The notes: generated by a model from the letters alone, not told the origin. Positions 1 to 5,168 are shown, numbered from the stretch's first letter. The stretch is 5,168 nt of DNA from an uncultured Ruminococcus sp. (GCA_902773265.1 CACYDZ010000359.1:1-5168); one strand, 5' to 3'. Made by a program: numbers and translations.

Positions 1-951
1 CCTTGCGAAAGCGTTCTTGTTATAGATAGGCTGGGGGACTAATGTACCGCCTCTTGCCAGTGTCATGATAGCACAACATCTTTCGCCCGTCATATGGGTC
101 ATGGGGATAGCTTGGAAACATCTTTCGCCGACATAGTTCTGCGTATTCAGTCCTGCGTGCATTTCGACATAGGCATTCAGCGAAAATTCTTTATAGACAA
201 CACATTTCGGATTGCCTGTTGTACCGCTTGTATAATAGTAGCTGATGTCACGGTCTAAATCGGTAGGGCCGTAGGGAAGAGGAATATCACTTTGTTCACC
301 TGCTTTCTTGAGGTCGTCCAGCTTGATAAATTCCACGCCCTTGACTTTGTCAAGGTTCATCAGACAGTGCATAATCTGATTGATGTCAAATACCTCCTGC
401 ATTTTTTTCGGCATTTCAGAGGTATCCAGAAACATTCCTTTTTTGTCTTGAGGAAGGTAATCATCAAGGCTCATCACGATAACTTTTTCGATACTGCTGT
501 TTTCCAGATGGTCAACAAAGTAAGGCAGAAAAGCGTCCAATGTGACAATAATGTTGGATTTTTTATCTGAGGTATAAAGTTGAAAGTCGTTTTTCAGAAA
601 CAGAAAGTTGACATTGTTACTGATAGCATTGATAAAGTTGCACGCAAACAGAAGCATGAGATTTTCAATACTGACGGGCATACAAAGGGTAACAACATCA
701 CCCTCTTTAACGCCTGCCAATAACAATGCTCTTGCATAAGCATCTCTTAAAGCGGGAAGTTCTCCATAGGTAATCACTGTTCCGAAATAATCGAATGCTT
801 CACCGTCGAGATTGTCCTGATTAAAGGTCATGACCGTATCAAAGATATTCATGTTGTAGACGGAAACACCGTTAATCACACGGTCGACTTTTGCCCATTC
901 GGGGAATTTCCTCTGAATGTTGCAGGTATTTAATGTGGTAGGTTTTTTCAT
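1..951 (-). CDS. AMP-binding acyl-CoA synthetase-like enzyme, N-terminal part
   Basis: This is the first 317 codons of an adenylate-forming (ANL superfamily) enzyme, open to the window edge, so the C-terminus is missing. The family activates a carboxylic acid with ATP to an acyl-AMP and usually passes it to CoA. The diagnostic phosphate-binding loop TSGTTGNPK is at residues 241-249, followed by AIPMTHMTGE at 281-290, in the place of the A4 region. Family members are usually about 500-560 residues, so roughly the first 60 percent is seen. No signal peptide or membrane segment is apparent; it is probably cytoplasmic. The ATG start is supported by AAAGGA at 959-964, 7 nt upstream, and by a promoter at 993-1021. 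It is the first gene of its transcription unit. The substrate cannot be told, because the acyl-binding pocket lies mostly beyond what is visible. Residues 110-225, before the loop, are poorly conserved and I recognise no subfamily. Confidence 0.88.
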   Translation of the reverse strand, partial: MKKPTTLNTCNIQRKFPEWAKVDRVINGVSVYNMNIFDTVMTFNQDNLDGEAFDYFGTVITYGELPALRDAYARALLLAGVKEGDVVTLCMPVSIENLMLLFACNFINAISNNVNFLFLKNDFQLYTSDKKSNIIVTLDAFLPYFVDHLENSSIEKVIVMSLDDYLPQDKKGMFLDTSEMPKKMQEVFDINQIMHCLMNLDKVKGVEFIKLDDLKKAGEQSDIPLPYGPTDLDRDISYYYTSGTTGNPKCVVYKEFSLNAYVEMHAGLNTQNYVGERCFQAIPMTHMTGERCCAIMTLARGGTLVPQPIYNKNAFAR

Positions 952-969
952 AAATACATCCTTTCAGTT

Positions 970-989
970 TTTGTATTTGTTTATACAAA
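970..989. promoter_or_regulatory. Inverted repeat at the transcription start, candidate operator
   Basis: Two perfect 7-bp arms, TTTGTAT (970-976) and ATACAAA (983-989), are separated by 6 bp. The palindrome lies immediately downstream of the -10 box and covers the predicted transcription start of the AMP-binding gene, a typical position for a repressor site. The surrounding DNA is AT-rich, so a chance palindrome is possible. No regulator gene is visible in the window. Confidence 0.4.
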
Positions 990-992
990 TTC

Positions 993-1021
993 ATTCTATC
1001 GCATATACAGTAAAAAGTCAA
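993..1021 (-). promoter_or_regulatory. Sigma-A promoter of the AMP-binding gene
   Basis: On the minus strand the -35 box TTGACT (1016-1021) and the -10 box TAGAAT (993-998) are separated by exactly 17 bp. The predicted start of transcription is near 985-988, giving a leader of about 35 nt before the ATG at 951. Spacing and boxes are close to consensus and the position fits the only gene to the left. Confidence 0.8.
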
Positions 1022-1160
1022 GAACTTTCGTTTTTGAAATTTCATTGCACTATAATATTACTTATATTGATATATATATATATATATTAATTCTTAGAAT
1101 ATATTATTTGAAATTTTGAATATTTGTATCTGAATGTTTTGCAAAATTTACCATATATAT
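1022..1160. other. Gene-free AT-rich spacer with a (TA)8 run
   Basis: This stretch lies between the terminator of the right-hand operon and the promoter of the AMP-binding gene. It is very AT-rich and contains a run of eight TA dinucleotides at 1071-1086. I see no open reading frame with a ribosome binding site, no tRNA and no further promoter that stands out from the AT background. Confidence 0.6.
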
Positions 1161-1191
1161 AAAAATCCGACAGTTACAAGAGAACTGTCGG
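1161..1191 (-). terminator. Rho-independent terminator of the wecE operon
   Basis: Read on the minus strand, a perfect 9-bp stem CCGACAGTT / AACTGTCGG (1183-1191 with 1167-1175) encloses a 7-nt loop and is followed directly by ATTTTTA. There is no T-tract on the other side, so it terminates leftward transcription only. It lies about 205 nt beyond the stop of the last operon gene, with repeat copy A in between, and insulates the AMP-binding gene's promoter from read-through. Confidence 0.82.
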
Positions 1192-1206
1192 AAAGATTTC
1201 TGTCTG

Positions 1207-1339
1207 TTGACAAAATCTGCATACGCAGATTTTGTTGAGAATTTTCAGCCGATTAAAGGGCGTTGCCCTTTAAAATCCCACAAGGGGCTTTGCCCCTTGA
1301 CCCCACGAACTTTTCCCAAAAAGTTCAACAAAAACTTTT
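1207..1339 (-). repeat. Four-hairpin interspersed repeat, copy A (inverted)
   Basis: This is the reverse complement of copies B and C. Four hairpins follow one another on the plus strand: CAAAATCTGC/GCAGATTTTG (1211-1234), TTAAAGGGC/GCCCTTTAA (1253-1273), CAAGGGGC/GCCCCTTG (1281-1299) and GAACTTTT/AAAAGTTC (1307-1326). The linker between the first two (TCGGCTGAAAATTC, read on the minus strand) is identical to the one in copy B. It contains no plausible coding frame. It lies between the last operon gene and the terminator, so it would be part of that operon's 3' untranslated RNA. The outer boundaries are approximate. Confidence 0.85.
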
Positions 1340-1395
1340 CATTGTCACAGCTGAATGTGGGATAAACAATTTTAATAAAGTGAATAAAATTCAAA

Positions 1396-1749
1396 TTACC
1401 CGCATAAAGAGTAAATCATGATACCGGTAATAATCAATAGCAAAGCGATAATTTTTTTCTTTCCCAGTTTTTCTTTGAAAATCTTCACACCGAAAACAGT
1501 AACATAGATATAGCTTGTAGCCTCCAAAACAGGTCCCATAGAAAGCGGAATACCTTTATAAGCGACAATAGATAACAATGTTGCCATAAAGAAAATAAGG
1601 TAGGCAAAAATAACCAGAGGATTAAGATATTCTTTAATACGGCTGTCATATTTTTTGTTGGCAGATTTCTTTAACATCACCTGAGATACTGCACTGATAA
1701 AGACACCGAACAATAAAATCAAAGCATAAGCGATACTGAAATTTTTCAC
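1396..1749 (-). CDS. Small four-helix membrane transporter, ArnE/EamA-like (second of pair)
   Basis: This 117-residue hydrophobic protein has four predicted transmembrane segments at about 5-26, 42-64, 68-90 and 98-115, the size and layout of the small multidrug resistance/EamA-like fold. The SQVMLKKSA end of helix 1 and the GIPLSMGPV...FKEKLG region around helices 3-4 resemble ArnE-type subunits, which in Enterobacteria flip aminoarabinose-undecaprenyl phosphate. The start is GTG at 1747-1749, overlapping the previous stop as GTGA (4-nt overlap), with GAGGAA (1758-1763) 8 nt upstream. This implies translational coupling and perhaps a one-to-one heterodimer with the upstream protein. Helix 1 has no acidic residue, unlike EmrE with Glu14, which argues against a proton-coupled drug exporter. 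It is the last gene of the operon. The substrate is inferred from context only. Confidence 0.85.
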   Translation of the reverse strand: MKNFSIAYALILLFGVFISAVSQVMLKKSANKKYDSRIKEYLNPLVIFAYLIFFMATLLSIVAYKGIPLSMGPVLEATSYIYVTVFGVKIFKEKLGKKKIIALLLIITGIMIYSLCG

Positions 1750-2117
1750 AATTTTGGTTCCTCATTTCCGTCTGCATACGAATACAATACGACACCGCTT
1801 ATCACAATGATGACACCTATAATTTTGCCGACAGTGATAGTTTCCTGAAAAAATATCAGTCCCCATACCAGTCCCCATACAATCGTGACAGCCTTATTGG
1901 AAAATGCGGTAGTCAGCGGTAATTTTTTGATAATCTGTTGCCAGCCTATTGCATAAAATCCCAACAGAAAAATAATCATGCCATAATACAGACAAAATTC
2001 TTTGCTTAAAAAGGTAGTTCCTGCGGCTTTTTTACTGCATACTCCACTGAAAGAATATATCATCAGCATTAAATGCAGTAAGATAAAAAGTTTGATTTTC
2101 TCATAAACTGTTTTCAA
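1746..2117 (-). CDS. Small four-helix membrane transporter, ArnF/EamA-like (first of pair)
   Basis: From the preferred TTG start this is a 123-residue protein with four predicted membrane helices at about 9-27, 40-61, 68-90 and 95-115, and a short polar tail. The C-terminal stretch FFQETITVGKIIGVIIVISG is typical of the EamA/SMR superfamily. TTG at 2115-2117 is chosen because AGAGGA (2124-2129) lies 6 nt upstream. The in-frame ATG at 2193-2195 would add 26 mostly polar residues, overlap the aminotransferase gene by 25 nt and has no recognisable ribosome binding site. With TTG, the gap to the aminotransferase stop is 53 nt. The protein has no acidic residue in helix 1, but a lysine (K75) within helix 3, unusual for a membrane span. 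It probably pairs with the next gene product to move a hydrophobic or lipid-linked substrate; the exact substrate is unknown. Confidence 0.8.
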   Translation of the reverse strand: MKTVYEKIKLFILLHLMLMIYSFSGVCSKKAAGTTFLSKEFCLYYGMIIFLLGFYAIGWQQIIKKLPLTTAFSNKAVTIVWGLVWGLIFFQETITVGKIIGVIIVISGVVLYSYADGNEEPKL

Positions 2118-2123
2118 TGCAAA

Positions 2124-2129
2124 TCCTCT
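2124..2129 (-). promoter_or_regulatory. Ribosome binding site deciding a TTG start
   Basis: AGAGGA on the minus strand lies 6 nt before TTG at 2117. It is the only good ribosome binding site near the 5' end of this reading frame and decides between TTG (123 residues) and the upstream ATG at 2195 (149 residues). Confidence 0.65.
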
Positions 2130-2170
2130 GCTTTCAAAGTCAGTTTGTTTTTCTGTCCGCTGTGGGATAT

Positions 2171-3298
2171 TCAGCAATAGAATGCTTTGATACATTCTGC
2201 TACTTTTTCTACATTGCTGTCCCCTAAACCATAATACATCGGCAGTCTTAACAATCTTTCGCTTTCTTTGGTAGTATACTTATCTTCACCCGAAAATCTC
2301 CCGCACTTTTCACCTGCGGGTGCTGTGTGAAGCGGAACATAATGGAATACAGTACTGATTTCATGTTTTTTCAGATAAGTAATCAAAGCGGTTCTTTGGG
2401 CAATATCTTTTGTCTTGATATAGAACATATGAGCATTGTGTACACATTCCTGTGGGATAAAGGGAAGTTCAATTTTTCCGTCTTGCTGTAAAGGTTTCAG
2501 CAATTCGTAATAGAGGTTCCAGCTTTTCATTCGGTCATCGTATATTTCCTGAGCTTTGCACAACTGTGCGTACAGAAAGGCTGCGTTCAGTTCACTGGGC
2601 AGATAGGACGAACCCGGTGCAACCCAAGTATACTTGTCTATTTCTCCACGAAAGAAACGACTGCGGTTTGTTCCTTTTTCACGGATAATTTCAGCTTGTC
2701 CTATATCGGCGGTATTCTTTATCAGCAAAGCACCGCCTTCTCCCATAGAAATATTTTTCGTTTCGTGAAAACTATAACACCCGAAATCACCTATTGTTCC
2801 CAGTGGTCTGCCTTTATAGGTACTCATAATTCCCTGTGCAGCATCCTCAACGACTTTCAGGTTATATTTATCAGCGATATTCATGATGGTGTCCATCTCA
2901 CAGGAAACACCTGCATAGTGTACAGGAACAATCGCTTTTGTTTTTGGTGTGATAGCTTCTTCAATGAGAGTTTCGTCCATATTCATAGTATCGGGACGGA
3001 TATCGACAAATACAGCCGTTGCTCCCCGCAGAACAAATGCGTTTGCGGTAGATACAAAGGTATAAGACGGTAAGATGATTTCATCACCAGGTTGGATATC
3101 CAGAAGAAGTGCTGCCATTTCTGTTGCGTGTGTACATGATGTTGTGAGTAAAGTTCTGGCTGTTCCCGTCTTTTTTTCAATCCACTCACTGCACAGTTTT
3201 GTATATTTTCCATCACCGCTGATTTTCCGTAATTGCAGAACATCAGCAATATTTTCTTTTTCTCCGCCTACAACGGGTGGCACATTAAACGAAATCAT
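2171..3298 (-). CDS. wecE: dTDP-4-amino-4,6-dideoxygalactose transaminase
   Basis: This is a complete 375-residue PLP enzyme of the DegT/DnrJ/EryC1/StrS family that closely resembles E. coli WecE (RffA), recalled from memory, along its whole length. Shared blocks include EMAALLLDIQPGDE (60-73), PSYTFVSTANAFVLRGA (77-93), VPVHYAG (124-130), REKGTNRS (206-213) and YTTKESERLLRLP (341-353). The PLP Schiff-base lysine is K181 in SFHETKN, and D152 and Q155 in VVEDAAQG are the expected cofactor contacts. WecE transfers an amino group from glutamate to dTDP-4-keto-6-deoxyglucose, giving dTDP-Fuc4N in the cytoplasm. The ATG start matches the family N-terminus (MISFNVPP). It is the first gene of an operon with two small membrane transporters. 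No dTDP-sugar synthesis genes or Fuc4N glycosyltransferase are present here, so the final product (wall polymer, glycolipid or other) is open. Activity on the C4 keto sugar is inferred from similarity. Confidence 0.93.
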   Translation of the reverse strand: MISFNVPPVVGGEKENIADVLQLRKISGDGKYTKLCSEWIEKKTGTARTLLTTSCTHATEMAALLLDIQPGDEIILPSYTFVSTANAFVLRGATAVFVDIRPDTMNMDETLIEEAITPKTKAIVPVHYAGVSCEMDTIMNIADKYNLKVVEDAAQGIMSTYKGRPLGTIGDFGCYSFHETKNISMGEGGALLIKNTADIGQAEIIREKGTNRSRFFRGEIDKYTWVAPGSSYLPSELNAAFLYAQLCKAQEIYDDRMKSWNLYYELLKPLQQDGKIELPFIPQECVHNAHMFYIKTKDIAQRTALITYLKKHEISTVFHYVPLHTAPAGEKCGRFSGEDKYTTKESERLLRLPMYYGLGDSNVEKVAECIKAFYC

Positions 3299-3312
3299 AA
3301 ATTCTTGTATAA

Positions 3313-3318
3313 CTCCTT
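3313..3318 (-). promoter_or_regulatory. wecE ribosome binding site with long spacing
   Basis: AAGGAG on the minus strand is a strong anti-16S match but lies 14 nt from the ATG at 3298, longer than the usual 6-9 nt. No in-frame ATG, GTG or TTG lies between them, and the protein's N-terminus matches the family, so the start itself is not in doubt. The spacing may lower translation or reflect a folded leader. Confidence 0.6.
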
Positions 3319-3328
3319 AGGATAATGT

Positions 3329-3364
3329 ACATTTTTTATGGTTGAACTTTACCGTCAAAAATGT
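3329..3364 (-). promoter_or_regulatory. Possible stem-loop in the wecE leader
   Basis: ACATTTTT (3329-3336) and AAAAATGT (3357-3364) can form an 8-bp stem around a 20-nt loop. Inside the loop a shorter imperfect pairing (TTGAC with GTTCAA) is possible. The element lies between the predicted transcription start and the ribosome binding site, so it is transcribed. The stem is mostly A-T and has no T-tract after it. It does not match a riboswitch I recognise. Confidence 0.3.
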
Positions 3365-3372
3365 CAGTTTTT

Positions 3373-3401
3373 ATTGTAGCATATGCACCGCCAATTTTCA
3401 A
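3373..3401 (-). promoter_or_regulatory. Sigma-A promoter of the wecE operon, extended -10
   Basis: On the minus strand, TTGAAA (3396-3401) and TACAAT (3373-3378) are separated by 17 bp, and the -10 box is preceded by TGC, an extended -10 motif. Transcription should start near 3365-3367, leaving a leader of about 68 nt before the wecE ATG. No other promoter of this quality is seen within the operon, so the three genes are probably co-transcribed. Confidence 0.8.
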
Positions 3402-3430
3402 GTATTTTTACGCCTGCTTTTCTGAAATTG

Positions 3431-3483
3431 TCATTCGTAATTTACAGAAAAACAACTTGTAACTATAAAAACGGAAAGTTTTT
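3431..3483 (+). repeat. Repeat-associated flank at copy B
   Basis: This stretch has an imperfect second copy at 4989-5038. Shared pieces in order are TCATTCGT, TACAGAAAAA and ACGGAAAGTTTTT, with small gaps between them. At B it runs straight into the four-hairpin element and its last part can form a small hairpin (AAAAAC / GTTTTT around GGAAA). Copy A lacks it. Confidence 0.55.
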
Positions 3484-3606
3484 GTCCACTTTTTTCAAAA
3501 AGTGGTAGGGGTCAAGGGGACAAAGTCCCCTTGTAGTATTTTAAAGGGCAAAGCCCTTTAATCGGCTGAAAATTCAGACAAAATCTGCATATGCAGATTT
3601 TGTCAA
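3475..3606 (+). repeat. Four-hairpin interspersed repeat, copy B
   Basis: Four hairpins in order: CCACTTTTT/AAAAAGTGG (3486-3505, loop TC), CAAGGGGAC/GTCCCCTTG (3513-3533, loop AAA), TTAAAGGGC/GCCCTTTAA (3541-3561, loop AAA), and a perfect 28-bp palindrome at 3577-3604 whose left half is GACAAAATCTGCAT. The element fills the space between two divergent promoters, upstream of both, so by the predicted starts neither the wecE operon nor glyA transcribes it. No coding frame with a ribosome binding site is present. Outer boundaries are approximate. Confidence 0.88.
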
Positions 3607-3651
3607 TAATAATTTGCTTGTCAGCCGTTTGGAGAATGATTTGAGAATATC

Positions 3652-3680
3652 TTGACAGGATAAGTCGTATATGATAAAAT
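3652..3680 (+). promoter_or_regulatory. Sigma-A promoter of glyA, extended -10
   Basis: A consensus -35 TTGACA (3652-3657) and -10 TAAAAT (3675-3680) are separated by 17 bp, with TGA directly before the -10 box (extended -10). Transcription should start near 3686-3688, about 32 nt before the ATG at 3719. The leader is too short for a known glycine or folate riboswitch, and I see no operator-like palindrome over the boxes. Confidence 0.85.
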
Positions 3681-3718
3681 CTAGACGAATATTTGAAAAA
3701 ACGGGAGTGGTCATTCCA

Positions 3719-4972
3719 ATGTACAAGGATATGTTAGACACAATAGGATTTGTGGGAAATTATGATGAAGAAGTAGCGTCTGCGATGGGAAAAGAACTGA
3801 AAAGACAGCAGAGAAATCTGGAATTGATAGCGTCTGAGAACATAGTTTCGCCGGCGGTAATGGCAGCGATGGGAAGTGTGCTGACCAATAAATATGCCGA
3901 AGGATATCCGGGAAAACGCTATTACGGAGGTTGTCAGTGTGTAGACATTGTAGAGGAGATTGCCAGAAAGCGTGCTTGTGAACTTTTCGGTGCAGAACAT
4001 GCCAATGTACAGCCACATTCGGGAGCTCAGGCAAACATGGCAGTATATTTTGCGATGTTGAAGCCGGGAGATACCGTAATGGGAATGAACCTCAGTGAGG
4101 GCGGACATCTTACACATGGTTCACCTGTCAATATGTCAGGAAAATACTTCAACTTTGTTTCCTATGGTGTCGACCCTATTACCCACAGAATTGACTATGA
4201 CAAGGTACTGGAAATTGCCAGAGAATGTAAACCCGCTATGATTGTCGCAGGGGCAAGTGCTTATCCGAGAATAATTGATTTCAAGAAATTCCGTGAAATT
4301 GCTGATGAAGTCGGAGCATACCTGATGGTAGACATGGCACATATTGCGGGACTGGTTGCCGCAGGCGTACACCCGAACCCTGTAGAATATGCCCACTTTG
4401 TGACCACCACTACCCACAAGACTTTGAGAGGCCCCAGAGGGGGATTAATTCTCTGTAGAGAAGAACACGCAAAACTTATCGACAAGGCTATCTTTCCCGG
4501 AACACAGGGAGGACCTTTAATGCACACGATTGCTGCAAAAGCAGTCTGTCTTGGTGAGGCACTCAAGCCTGAATTTAAAGCCTATGGAGAACAGGTTGTC
4601 AGAAACTGTAAGGCACTGGCTGACGGCTTACTGAAAAGAGGTCACAAACTTGTCAGTGGCGGTACGGATAACCATGTCATGCTTCTGGATTTGCGTGATA
4701 CCGACCTCACGGGAAAAGAACTGGAACATCGTCTTGATGAAGTGTATATTACTGTTAATAAAAACACCGTTCCCAATGAACCCAGAAGTCCGTTTGTTAC
4801 CAGCGGTATCCGTATTGGTACAGCCGCAGTAACCACAAGAGGTCTTGTGGAAGACGATATGGAAAAAATTGCCGAATATATTTCTATGGTTATCAACGAC
4901 TTTGAAAATAATGCCGAAACCGTTCGTCAGGGTGTAAACGAAATCTGTAAAAAATATCCTTTGTATCAATAA
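3719..4972 (+). CDS. glyA: Serine hydroxymethyltransferase
   Basis: This complete 417-residue PLP enzyme interconverts serine plus tetrahydrofolate with glycine plus 5,10-methylenetetrahydrofolate in the cytoplasm, a main source of one-carbon units. Family signatures in order: [10 protein letters not shown] (36-45), [15 protein letters not shown] (57-71, with the catalytic Glu61 and Tyr69), PHSGAQAN (99-106), GGHLTHG (128-134), VDMAHIAG (204-211, with the cofactor-binding Asp205 and His208), the PLP lysine K234 in [22 protein letters not shown] (259-266) and the substrate-carboxylate Arg365 in TSGIRIG. Length matches the usual 410-420. The ATG at 3719 is preferred over the in-frame ATG at 3671, because the latter falls between the -35 and -10 boxes of the promoter. 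GGGAG at 3703-3707 is 11 nt upstream. An ATG at 3731 is less likely, since AAGGA would be only 1 nt away. The gene is monocistronic as far as visible, and divergent from wecE. Confidence 0.97.
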   Translation: MYKDMLDTIGFVGNYDEEVASAMGKELKRQQRNLELIASENIVSPAVMAAMGSVLTNKYAEGYPGKRYYGGCQCVDIVEEIARKRACELFGAEHANVQPHSGAQANMAVYFAMLKPGDTVMGMNLSEGGHLTHGSPVNMSGKYFNFVSYGVDPITHRIDYDKVLEIARECKPAMIVAGASAYPRIIDFKKFREIADEVGAYLMVDMAHIAGLVAAGVHPNPVEYAHFVTTTTHKTLRGPRGGLILCREEHAKLIDKAIFPGTQGGPLMHTIAAKAVCLGEALKPEFKAYGEQVVRNCKALADGLLKRGHKLVSGGTDNHVMLLDLRDTDLTGKELEHRLDEVYITVNKNTVPNEPRSPFVTSGIRIGTAAVTTRGLVEDDMEKIAEYISMVINDFENNAETVRQGVNEICKKYPLYQ

Positions 4973-4988
4973 AAATCATCAATAAAAA

Positions 4989-5038
4989 TCATTCGTTACA
5001 GAAAAATAAGTGTCGGCTTACACAACGGAAAGTTTTTT
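4989..5038 (+). repeat. Repeat-associated flank near copy C
   Basis: This imperfect copy of 3431-3483 contains TCATTCGT, TACAGAAAAA and ACGGAAAGTTTTT in the same order. Here it is separated from the hairpin element by about 47 bp, rather than running into it. It begins 16 nt after the glyA stop. I see no convincing GC-rich terminator stem in it; GTGT/ACAC at 5010-5025 is too weak to call. Confidence 0.5.
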
Positions 5039-5085
5039 GCAATGTCATTAACTTAATTCTGCTATTGTGAACGAAGTGAACCATA

Positions 5086-5168
5086 AAAGTTTTGTCCACT
5101 TTTTCAAAAGTGGTAGGGGTCAAGGGGACAAAGTCCCCTTGTGGGATTTTAAAGGGCAAAGCCCTTTA
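5086..5168 (+). repeat. Four-hairpin interspersed repeat, copy C (cut by window end)
   Basis: Same orientation as copy B. Visible hairpins are CCACTTTT/AAAAGTGG (5096-5113, loop TC), CAAGGGGAC/GTCCCCTTG (5121-5141, loop AAA) and TTAAAGGGC/GCCCTTTA (5149-5168, loop AAA), the last cut by the window edge. The fourth palindrome is expected just beyond. It lies about 115 nt after the glyA stop; no classic terminator with a T-tract is seen between, so glyA transcripts may extend into it. Confidence 0.85.

Noticed and set aside
292..570. Plus-strand open frame of 92 codons
   Set aside because: It lies antisense within the AMP-binding gene, has no ribosome binding site that stands out, and its translation has no recognisable domain. 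It is a shadow of the real gene.
1071..1086. (TA)8 run as an origin or special structure
   Set aside because: A simple dinucleotide run with no DnaA-box cluster or other origin features nearby; it fits ordinary AT-rich spacer.
1207..1339. Hairpins of repeat copy A as the terminator of the wecE operon
   Set aside because: None of the four hairpins is followed by a T-tract in the direction of transcription, whereas the stem at 1167-1191 is. The latter is the better terminator.
2696..3320. Plus-strand open frames antisense to wecE
   Set aside because: They are reverse-strand shadows of a fully conserved enzyme; no promoter, ribosome binding site or family similarity is seen.
3681..3718. Glycine or folate riboswitch before glyA
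   Set aside because: The predicted leader is only about 32 nt, too short for these riboswitch classes, and no conserved core is visible.
3711..4969. Several minus-strand frames and a short plus-strand frame inside glyA
   Set aside because: The whole span is accounted for by a complete, motif-rich serine hydroxymethyltransferase; these frames have no independent support.
5067..5081. Tandem GTGAAC-GAA-GTGAAC
   Set aside because: Only two 6-bp units in AT-rich DNA with no promoter beside them in the window; not enough to call a regulatory site.
1207..5168. CRISPR array
   Set aside because: The three repeats are about 130 bp, far apart and in both orientations, with genes between them; there are no regularly spaced short repeats.

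Overview
The window looks like chromosomal DNA of a low-GC Gram-positive anaerobe. The grounds are AT-rich intergenic DNA, AGGAG-type ribosome binding sites, textbook sigma-A promoters with 17-bp spacers, a mix of ATG, TTG and GTG starts, and a repeat type that I associate from general knowledge with Clostridia (Ruminococcus-like). That placement is an inference; no rRNA or other phylogenetic marker is present.

Layout: (1) 1-951, minus strand: first 317 codons of an AMP-binding acyl-CoA synthetase-like enzyme, running off the left edge. It has its own promoter (993-1021) and an inverted repeat at the expected transcription start. (2) 952-1395: AT-rich spacer holding that promoter, a rho-independent terminator for the operon to the right (1191 to 1161) and repeat copy A. 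(3) 1396-3298, minus strand: a three-gene operon. It starts with a WecE/RffA-type sugar aminotransferase, followed by two four-helix small membrane proteins of the SMR/EamA type resembling the ArnE/ArnF flippase pair. The membrane genes most likely start at TTG and GTG and the second is translationally coupled to the first. (4) 3299-3718: divergent intergenic region with a promoter facing each way and repeat copy B between them. (5) 3719-4972, plus strand: complete glyA (serine hydroxymethyltransferase). (6) 4973-5168: repeat-associated flank and copy C, cut by the right edge.

The two most notable items are these. First, a roughly 130-bp interspersed repeat made of four consecutive hairpins occurs three times in about 4 kb, at the borders of the transcription units, and its stems differ between copies by paired, compensating changes. 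Second, the compact wecE plus small-transporter-pair operon recalls the aminotransferase and flippase parts of the arn system without the other arn genes. It may supply and translocate a lipid-linked 4-amino-4,6-dideoxy sugar; this is a hypothesis. glyA is housekeeping one-carbon metabolism and has no evident functional link to its neighbours.
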